Below are positions 1-5,396 of a DNA stretch of 9,151 nt, one piece after another. The stretch spans positions 24,694-33,844 of the forward strand of contig PAIW01000080.1 of assembly GCA_002710885.1 (NCBI GenBank). The letters run 5' to 3'. The position numbers were made by a program, and so were the translations under genes. The stretch's first letter is position 1; each line of letters starts with the position of its first letter. The DNA is from Chloroflexota bacterium (GTDB lineage Bacteria; Chloroflexota; Dehalococcoidia; SAR202; UBA11138). The notes beneath the pieces are model-generated. The model ran no database searches, was not told the DNA's origin, and saw nothing but the letters and a program-made list of their open reading frames with translations.

Positions 1-280
1 GGTCCGCATTCATGACGTGCGAATGACCACGATAAATTAATTCCAACTCCTGGACGACAACCTGCGGACCGTCATAGCGAAGGCCCAAACCTTCTAGAAT
101 GTTGTCTCCGCCATTGGTAATGCCTCCGCCACAGAGCTTGTCTCTAGGGTGGATTGCCTTGTCAACAATCACAACCCTGCCATTCCAGTTCCTATCGGCA
201 TCCATCAGATGAAGCGCGGTCGACATCCCGGCAGGCCCGGAACCCACGATCAGAACGTCCACGTTTTCAGTTAGCGGCAT
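1..280 (-). CDS. FAD-dependent oxidoreductase, geranylgeranyl reductase-like (N-terminal part)
   Basis: The window contains only the first 93 codons; the gene continues past the left edge. Translating the minus strand from the ATG at 280 gives an N-terminal Rossmann fold: strand VDVLIVGSGPAG holds the FAD-binding GxGxxG (G13, G15, G18), and VVIVDK ends in an acidic residue that normally binds the adenosine ribose. Near residues 46-52 the sequence DKLCGGG matches the K-x-CGGG motif typical of the geranylgeranyl reductase/electron-transfer flavoprotein dehydrogenase-like group. Family members reduce isoprenoid double bonds or oxidise diverse substrates, so the substrate cannot be named. The start is supported by a strong SD (GGAGG, about 8 nt upstream). 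The gene begins 35 nt after the stop of the ThDP enzyme gene on the same strand, so the two are probably co-transcribed and may serve the same pathway. The flavoprotein call is firm; the subfamily is likely. Confidence 0.85.
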   Translation of the reverse strand, partial: MPLTENVDVLIVGSGPAGMSTALHLMDADRNWNGRVVIVDKAIHPRDKLCGGGITNGGDNILEGLGLRYDGPQVVVQELELIYRGHSHVMNAD

Positions 281-315
281 CGGCCTTTCCTCCAATTGCC
301 CAACACGGTCAGTCT

Positions 316-2031
316 TTACCGACGAGCGAACTCGGAGACGCCTGCTCGGAACTGCCCAAAAGGCTCGAAACGATCCATAATCACGTCCACTACTGCCGGC
401 TGGCCGGAGCGGAATGCGTCGTGGATGGCGGCGGGAATGTCATTCGGATTGTCGACCTGAACGCCCCAGCCTCCGTAAGCCTCTGCCATCTTGGCGTGGT
501 TGGTGTCCACGAACTCCGAGGCTATCAGGTTGGGCCGCTGGTTCTCCCGGACCATGCCTAGGCCACCGTCGTTCAGCACCACAAACACGACGGGAAGTTG
601 GTACTGCACGGCGGTCGATATAGCATTAGAAGTCATCATGAAACCGCCGTCGCCGGTGACTGCCATGACCGGACTGTTGGGTCGGACCACTTTTGCGCCC
701 ACCGCCGCAGGAACCGCCCAACCCATACCCGCGATGCCGCCGGGGCACAGGAACGTGGCGCGCTGTTGGGACTGGTAGAAATGGTACATCCACGCCCGGT
801 TGTTGCCTGCGTCCAAAGTGATGATGGTCGAAGGGTCAACGCTCTCCTGGAGGAGCCTGACAAGGCGTTGCGGCTGCACCGGACTCTGATTCGCCGTCAG
901 GCCCGGCGAGTCGTTGAAGAACCGTAGCTCCTCCTTGCGCTGAGCCAAAGCCACGACCCTAGGTTCCAACTCCCTGGTCGACAGCCCCTGATCTCGGGAC
1001 ACCTGAAGAATCTGGGTCAGCACGGCGCGGGCATCTCCAATTAGCCCCATCTCCACAGGGACCGTCCACCCGGCGTTGCGCCCTTCGATGTCTATCTGAA
1101 AGATGCGCTGACGGTCAGGGTTCAGCAGGTTTGGATGGTGGGATGCCGTGTCCTGTGGCCGCATCCGAGTGCCGACCACCAGCACAACGTCGGCCTCGCT
1201 GACCTGACGATTGGCCGTCTCAATACCGTAAATTCCCATCGGGCCGACCGACAGTGGATGAGTCTCCTCGATTGCGCTCTTACCCTTGTAGGTTGTGGTG
1301 ACGGGGATGACCATCTGCTCCGCAAGCTCTCGCAGTTCCTGGTGAGCGCGGGCCATGTGGACTCCGTTGCCTGCGATAATAATGGGATTCTTCGCGGAGG
1401 CCAGAGCGTCGACAACTCGCTGAATGGCGTCGGGCGGGGCCACCATCTCCACGTTGCTCAGGTATCCTGCCGAGGGATGGGTTCCCACCGGTCCGTCGGG
1501 GTCGAACTCGCCAAAGGACGCGTTGGTGCGAAGCAACAGGGCGGTGGGGCCTGGGGCTCCCGACATGGAATGCTTAATCGCAAGCTGAGCGCCCAACACC
1601 GCCTCATTGGGAGTGGTCGCGAGGGTTGTGTACTTGGTCATGGCCCGCAGTATCGACAGCAGGTCGCCCGTGCCGTACTCGCCGGACACTTCCTGGTTGT
1701 TTCCAAGCTGCCAGAAGCCCGTGTCTGATGTGTCGGTGATTGCCAACATGGGCGAGTAGCTCATCAGAGCTTCCATGATGCCGAATCCACCGCTGGTGCC
1801 GATGAACGCCCCCTGACCCATGAGAACGGCTGGCTTGCCGGTGAGACGGCCATGCACGTCGGCCATGATGGACGCCGACTGCTCGTGGCGTGCCAGAATC
1901 ACCTTCATCTTGTCCTGTTTGTCGAAGAGGCTGTTATAGATAGCGCCGGTGGCGCCGCCAGGAATGCCGAACACGTGGTCAACCCCGGCGTCTATCAGGG
2001 TCTCCGCTATCTTTTGCGCTCCAGTGGGCAT
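316..2031 (-). CDS. ThDP-dependent enzyme, acetolactate synthase large subunit-like
   Basis: The 571-residue protein has the full three-domain layout of the acetolactate synthase/benzoylformate decarboxylase family. The N-terminal pyrimidine-binding domain (about 1-170) holds the catalytic Glu in ARHEQSAS (E50), which activates the ThDP cofactor. A central Rossmann-like domain (about 195-345) includes IIIAGNGV and ADVVLVVGTR. The C-terminal pyrophosphate-binding domain has GGIAGMGWAVPAAVGA (431-446) and the metal motif GDGG (460-463) through ND (487-488). Asp at 488 replaces the second Asn of the classical motif, a common variant. No regulatory ACT subunit gene lies nearby and the context is not branched-chain amino acid synthesis, so a catabolic 2-keto acid decarboxylase, ligase or carboligase is more likely than true acetolactate synthase. 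The ATG start has an AAGGA SD. It sits 201 nt downstream of the dehydratase-like gene and 35 nt upstream of the flavoprotein, all on one strand. The family is certain; the reaction is not. Confidence 0.93.
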   Translation of the reverse strand: MPTGAQKIAETLIDAGVDHVFGIPGGATGAIYNSLFDKQDKMKVILARHEQSASIMADVHGRLTGKPAVLMGQGAFIGTSGGFGIMEALMSYSPMLAITDTSDTGFWQLGNNQEVSGEYGTGDLLSILRAMTKYTTLATTPNEAVLGAQLAIKHSMSGAPGPTALLLRTNASFGEFDPDGPVGTHPSAGYLSNVEMVAPPDAIQRVVDALASAKNPIIIAGNGVHMARAHQELRELAEQMVIPVTTTYKGKSAIEETHPLSVGPMGIYGIETANRQVSEADVVLVVGTRMRPQDTASHHPNLLNPDRQRIFQIDIEGRNAGWTVPVEMGLIGDARAVLTQILQVSRDQGLSTRELEPRVVALAQRKEELRFFNDSPGLTANQSPVQPQRLVRLLQESVDPSTIITLDAGNNRAWMYHFYQSQQRATFLCPGGIAGMGWAVPAAVGAKVVRPNSPVMAVTGDGGFMMTSNAISTAVQYQLPVVFVVLNDGGLGMVRENQRPNLIASEFVDTNHAKMAEAYGGWGVQVDNPNDIPAAIHDAFRSGQPAVVDVIMDRFEPFGQFRAGVSEFARR

Positions 2032-2133
2032 GTCGCTTTCCTTGATTATTTGATGGGTCTAACGAACTTTATGATGTCATACTGATCGGAGCGAAGTATC
2101 TGGTCGTTCGAATACAACAGTTGCACTGCGGGG

Positions 2134-2166
2134 CCAGATTCTTCGGCTGCGGTCTCAGAATGACAG
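2134..2166 (-). repeat. REP-like palindromic intergenic element (TCATTCTGAG...GAAGAATCT type)
   Basis: Read on the minus strand this stretch is GTCATTCTGAG, then ACCGCAGCC, then GAAGAATCTGG. ATTCT and AGAAT form the outer inverted arms. From memory, elements of the form TCATTCTGAGCGAAGCGAAGAATCT are scattered in intergenic regions of many Chloroflexota and other bacterial genomes. This copy has a diverged centre. It lies in the 201-nt gap between the dehydratase-like gene and the ThDP enzyme gene, where it could form a hairpin in the transcript. Only one copy is visible here, so repeat status rests on recall rather than on this window. Confidence 0.5.
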
Positions 2167-2232
2167 GAGGCATATTGAACGATCATAGCTCAATGTGTTG
2201 TGTTGCAGGTTTAGACATTACCCAGACTGAAC

Positions 2233-3432
2233 TTAACCTGACACTCTGGCCTTGATTGCCTTCGTATGATCCCAGGGCTTGATCCACTCCTCTTTGATCT
2301 CCATTCCGAATCCGGGGGCGTCGGAGGGTGTTATATAGCCATCTTTGGGCATTGGCATTCCGGGGATCGGACAGACCTCGTCCAGGGGGATTCCGGGGTC
2401 GCTGCCCATCCAGAACTCGGCCATCGGCGACTCCGGCATCGCGACGGAGAAATGCTGGCCCCAGGGTGTGGCTGCTGATGCGTGGGGAATGGTGATGAGT
2501 CCTGCGGCCTCGCCTATCGTGTAAATCTTCAGCGCCTCGGACAGGCCGCCGCACCACTGAATGTCGGGCTGCAGAACATCGACGGCTCGATGCTCCACAA
2601 GCTGTCGGAACGTCCAGCGTCCGTGGTGGTCTTCTCCCGTGGCAAGAGGAACCCAGTTGATTGCTTTCTTGAGTTCGATATGACCTTCGAGGTCCGTGGG
2701 AACCAGCGGCTCCTCCAGCCAGCGCAGGCCGTAGGGTCGAAGCCGCTCGGCGATTCGGATTGCAAACTCTACGTTGAAGCTCATGACCGGGTTGTACATA
2801 AGCTCGGCGTCAGGGCCGACGGCTTCACGGGCCTTGGCGATCTTCTCCTCAACGATGTTGAGTCCGTCGATTCCCTCGTCGTAGTGAGCAGGGTTAGACA
2901 CCTTGAAGTGCTTGAATCCCAACTCTTTGGACCAGTCGAGGTCGTCTGATGTGCAGTAAACCAACGCCTTGTCTCGGCAGCGTCCGCCGATGAGACTGTA
3001 TACGGGTTGGTCTAACAGCTTGCCTTTGAGGTCCCACAACGCCAGGTCTATCCCGGACTGTGCGACCGTCGCGAGACCGCCCGCGCCGAATCGCTGAGTC
3101 GAACGCCACATAAGGTCGTTGAGGTACTCCAGAGCCATGCAATCGCGGCCTTCAAGAAGCGGCCCGAAGTGATAATCAACCAGAGTCGCGGTCAATTCGC
3201 CGAAGGTGCTTCGGCCCAGACCCCATTTGCCATCCTCGGCCATAACCTGAATCCAGATTTGCTCGTTGGTGTTGGCGCCTGGCATAGTTCCGTGAAGTCG
3301 AGAAAATTCAGGATACTTGTTGATAGGCAGAGCGCGGCGGGCATGGGTGTTCCAATTCGGTCGACGCGACTCAGACTTGGGAGGCGTTCTAGGCATGTCT
3401 ATTTCGACTGCCCTGATTTGCTTGATCTTCAA
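2233..3432 (-). CDS. Enolase-superfamily (mandelate racemase/MLE group) acid-sugar dehydratase-like protein, nearest to L-rhamnonate dehydratase
   Basis: The 399-residue protein has an N-terminal capping domain (about 1-135) and a TIM-barrel domain (about 150-360). By analogy with L-rhamnonate dehydratase (RhmD), motifs appear in order: INKYPEF (37-43), GIDLALWDLKGK (127-138), WLEEP (238-242, metal ligand E240), TGEDHHG (265-271, metal ligand E267), QPDIQWCGG (288-296, D290), TIPHAS (314-319, H317) and AEFW (338-341, E339). D290 and H317 make the His-Asp dyad that abstracts or delivers the proton. Such enzymes dehydrate hydroxy acids to 2-keto acids with Mg2+ in the cytosol. The first metal ligand, normally Asp, is Asn here (N214, codon AAC at 2791-2793), with the usual 26-residue spacing to E240, so this is not an alignment slip. 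The start is TTG directly after an in-frame TAA, with a good SD. It is first in a probable operon with the ThDP enzyme and flavoprotein. The superfamily is certain; the substrate is unresolved. Confidence 0.92.
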   Translation of the reverse strand: MKIKQIRAVEIDMPRTPPKSESRRPNWNTHARRALPINKYPEFSRLHGTMPGANTNEQIWIQVMAEDGKWGLGRSTFGELTATLVDYHFGPLLEGRDCMALEYLNDLMWRSTQRFGAGGLATVAQSGIDLALWDLKGKLLDQPVYSLIGGRCRDKALVYCTSDDLDWSKELGFKHFKVSNPAHYDEGIDGLNIVEEKIAKAREAVGPDAELMYNPVMSFNVEFAIRIAERLRPYGLRWLEEPLVPTDLEGHIELKKAINWVPLATGEDHHGRWTFRQLVEHRAVDVLQPDIQWCGGLSEALKIYTIGEAAGLITIPHASAATPWGQHFSVAMPESPMAEFWMGSDPGIPLDEVCPIPGMPMPKDGYITPSDAPGFGMEIKEEWIKPWDHTKAIKARVSG

Positions 3433-3437
3433 TTATT

Positions 3438-3444
3438 CACCCTC
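3438..3444 (-). promoter_or_regulatory. Ribosome binding site fixing the TTG start of the dehydratase-like gene
   Basis: On the minus strand, GAGGGTG ends 5 nt before the TTG at 3432-3430, putting the GAGG core 8 nt away. An in-frame TAA lies immediately before the TTG, so no earlier start is possible. The next in-frame Met is residue 13 and would delete the KIKQIRAVEI strand that begins most family members. TTG initiation is therefore the best reading. Confidence 0.75.
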
Positions 3445-3623
3445 ACAGTTGTGTCTGTATCGATGAAGGGAGGCTATTCCCCTTCCCCGGACACGCTGAA
3501 GGCATCATACAAAACATCCCATAAACGCGCTACTTGCTGGGCGACGAGCAGGGCGCTTACGTTCGGGCATTCGTCTCGTCCGCACTACGGGTTCGAGTTC
3601 ATGAGTTTGCATTCTGCAACAAT

Positions 3624-3650
3624 CTTGAACTCGGTATGGAGAGCTTCAAG
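3624..3650. repeat. Imperfect inverted repeat in the divergent promoter region
   Basis: CTTGAACTC (3624-3632) pairs with GAGCTTCAAG (3641-3650), giving nine base pairs with a single bulged C at 3644 and an 8-nt loop. It ends 39 nt upstream of the -35 box of the promoter at 3690. No T-tract follows on either strand, so it is not an intrinsic terminator. It could be an operator for a dimeric regulator of either operon, or a chance dyad. Confidence 0.35.
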
Positions 3651-3689
3651 CTATTTCACACACAAGTTTATGCGAGACACTTTTCTCAA

Positions 3690-3718
3690 TTGACTTACAC
3701 AAACAAAAAGTCTATGTT
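3690..3718 (+). promoter_or_regulatory. Sigma70-type promoter candidate for the nfeD-flotillin operon
   Basis: TTGACT (3690-3695) and TATGTT (3713-3718) are separated by exactly 17 nt. The -35 matches the consensus at five of six positions and the -10 at four of six. The surroundings are AT-rich (ACAAACAAAAAG in the spacer). Transcription would start near 3725 and give a leader of about 200 nt before the GTG at 3927. This is the best promoter-like pair I found in the spacer by eye. Confidence 0.55.
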
Positions 3719-3913
3719 ACTAAGACTACTTGCGACGCAGGCTTGACCCTGCAACCACAATAAGCGTCCCACAATACGCAGACCGTATCATCCGCCGTGT
3801 TGCTACACTGTTAAACATAGCCACATGCCTGTCTTCCTTGTCGACCATCAATTCGCAACCATCAAAGAAGCAGGCTATTGAGACCACACCGTTCCTTCTG
3901 AATGAGAAAGAAC

Positions 3914-3918
3914 AGGAG
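3914..3918 (+). promoter_or_regulatory. Ribosome binding site fixing the GTG start of nfeD
   Basis: AGGAG lies 8 nt before the GTG at 3927. It supports this GTG, which keeps the basic N-region (KRYLLPGWFHRWSRR) ahead of the hydrophobic signal segment. Confidence 0.7.
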
Positions 3919-3926
3919 CATCACAG

Positions 3927-5324
3927 GTGACGTTCCAAAAGTCTTATACAAAACGGTATTTGCTTCCAGGCTGGTTCCACAGATGGTCTCGCAGAGTTGC
4001 GCTAGCCGCGTTCATAACCGCGATTTCTCTCCAGATGCTGCTGGGCCGGACTTACGCTGCGGACGAGCATGTAGCCATTGCGTCAATCGACGGCCCCATT
4101 GACCCGATGAGCGCCAGGTATTTGGCGAACAGCATCGACCGCGCCACCAAAGATGGCGCCCAACTGCTGATCTTGGAACTTGACACCCCAGGCGGGCTGA
4201 TAAGCTCCACACGCGACATGGTCGAATCCCTGCTTGGCGCCCAGATACCCACGGCGGTGTATGTCTCTCCACCGGGCGCTCGGGCAGCCTCAGCCGGGAC
4301 ATTCATTATGGCGGCGGCTAACTTCGCTGTCATGGCCCCAGGAACGAACGTCGGAGCCGCATCACCAGTAGCTGTCGGCGGCGCAGATATTCCTGAGACC
4401 CTCGCAAAGAAAATCAATGAGGACACCGCGGCCTTCATTAGAAGCGTTGCCGAGACAAGGGACCGCAACGTCCGGGCCCTCGAAGAAACCGTCACCTTCG
4501 CTCGATCATACTCCGCGATAGAGGCTGTTGACCTCGACATAGCGGACTTCATCGCAGGCGACATAAACGGCTTGCTCCAACAATTGGACGGACTCACAGC
4601 CGAAACCGCAAGCGGCGATGTGACAATTCGCCCCAGTGAATTGGAAATCCGAAACATAAAGCTTACGCTTACGGATGACATCCTCAACATATTGGCCAAC
4701 CCGAACATCGCGTTCTTGCTTCTGATGATCGGAGGTCTCGGCGTCTTGATCGAGGTAATCACGCCTGGGCTGATCGGCCCCGGAGTCATCGGAATCATAG
4801 CGCTAATTCTCGCGTTCCTAGGATTCGGCAACCTGTCGGTGAACTGGGTGGGCGTGGCGCTCATCCTGCTTTCGATGGCGTTTTTCTACGGCGAAACAAT
4901 CAGTCCTGGAGTGAGCGTCTTCGGGGTAGGCGGCATAATCTGCGTGGTCGTGGGCGCGTTATTGCTTTTTGGCGGCTTTTTCAGCGCGCCCGACATTGAA
5001 GAAGTGCGGGTGACAGTGAACCCGGTTTTGCTAGCGACCGTCACCGGATTGGCGGTCGTTTCTCTGGTGTTTTTCGTTCGTATGGCGAGATCTGGTGGCG
5101 GGTCGTCTTCGGCATACATCAACGCTTCCGAAGGCGAATTGGAAGGCGAGTGGGGCGAGGTCGTCTCTGATCTCACGCCGTCTGGAAAGGTGCTGGTGGC
5201 AGGCCTGGAGTGGGCCGCTACCGCCGATTCAAACAACGTTATCAAAAAAGGCGAGGAGATAATAGTGGTCTCCGTGTACGGCGAAGTGCTAAAGGTCGCC
5301 CGATTAATCGATGAAGTGGAATGA
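3927..5324 (+). CDS. nfeD: NfeD family membrane serine protease (long form, ClpP-like domain plus NfeD/OB domain)
   Basis: The 465-residue protein begins with a basic stretch and a hydrophobic segment (about 24-40) followed by an alanine-rich signal-peptidase-like site (RTYAA, 41-45). The extracytoplasmic ClpP-like domain (about 47-225) contains ELDTPGG (84-90) and ARAASAGT, with nucleophile S122. K162 in AKKINED is the likely general base; compared from memory with the Pyrococcus horikoshii 1510-N protease (S97/K138), it falls at the same place. Four to five membrane helices follow (roughly 258-278, 283-300, 305-322, 331-352, 366-385). A cytoplasmic OB-fold domain (about 397-465) ends the protein, the domain thought to contact SPFH proteins. 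Long NfeD proteins are established operon partners of stomatin/flotillin-type SPFH proteins and cleave hydrophobic segments. The flotillin gene follows 72 nt downstream on the same strand. Length and order are typical of an intact family member. Confidence 0.95.
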   Translation: MTFQKSYTKRYLLPGWFHRWSRRVALAAFITAISLQMLLGRTYAADEHVAIASIDGPIDPMSARYLANSIDRATKDGAQLLILELDTPGGLISSTRDMVESLLGAQIPTAVYVSPPGARAASAGTFIMAAANFAVMAPGTNVGAASPVAVGGADIPETLAKKINEDTAAFIRSVAETRDRNVRALEETVTFARSYSAIEAVDLDIADFIAGDINGLLQQLDGLTAETASGDVTIRPSELEIRNIKLTLTDDILNILANPNIAFLLLMIGGLGVLIEVITPGLIGPGVIGIIALILAFLGFGNLSVNWVGVALILLSMAFFYGETISPGVSVFGVGGIICVVVGALLLFGGFFSAPDIEEVRVTVNPVLLATVTGLAVVSLVFFVRMARSGGGSSSAYINASEGELEGEWGEVVSDLTPSGKVLVAGLEWAATADSNNVIKKGEEIIVVSVYGEVLKVARLIDEVE

Positions 5325-5396
5325 ATTAAAGGGTTCAGAGCCACACTGAATCGCTGACAAAGAACGACATGGGCAACGCCCTGAAGGAGAGCCAAT

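Larger units (their letters stand above)
3433..3926. other. Divergent intergenic region (494 nt) between the catabolic operon and the nfeD-flotillin operon
   Basis: This is the longest non-coding stretch of the window. It separates two divergently transcribed operons, so it should hold promoters for both. I can support one plus-strand promoter (3690-3718), one imperfect hairpin (3624-3650) and the SD sites at both ends. The open frames in it are short, lack convincing start context and resemble no protein I know. I see no tRNA, riboswitch or intrinsic terminator. On the minus strand I could not pick a convincing -35/-10 pair for the dehydratase-like gene. The stretch after 3718 would be a leader of about 200 nt for nfeD, with no recognisable RNA element. 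Confidence 0.6.

Noticed and set aside
1135..1728. 197-codon plus-strand open frame opposite the ThDP enzyme gene
   Set aside because: It is antisense to a gene with complete catalytic motifs; its translation resembles no protein and it has no supported start.
316..2031. True biosynthetic acetolactate synthase (ilvB/ilvI)
   Set aside because: No small regulatory subunit, ketol-acid reductoisomerase or other branched-chain gene is adjacent; the neighbours are catabolic-type enzymes, so only the family is called.
2050..2130. Possible minus-strand promoter for the ThDP enzyme gene (CATAAA and TTCGCT-like boxes)
   Set aside because: The -35 candidates match poorly and no spacing is convincing; operon transcription from upstream explains expression as well.
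3587..3604. GGGTTCGAGTTC resembles the T-loop of a tRNA
   Set aside because: No pairing T-stem, acceptor stem or anticodon arm surrounds it on either strand.
3730..3930. 66-codon plus-strand open frame in the nfeD leader, running just past the nfeD GTG
   Set aside because: No good ribosome binding site and no recognisable protein features; the following frame with an AGGAG-backed GTG is clearly the real gene.
4052..4864. Long (270-codon) minus-strand open frame opposite nfeD
   Set aside because: It is antisense to an unmistakable NfeD coding sequence, has low-complexity Ser/Ala-rich translation and no family motifs.
5371..5381. GGGC-AAC-GCCC mini-hairpin just before the flotillin SD
   Set aside because: A 4-bp stem with a 3-nt loop is common by chance; there is no evidence it controls translation.
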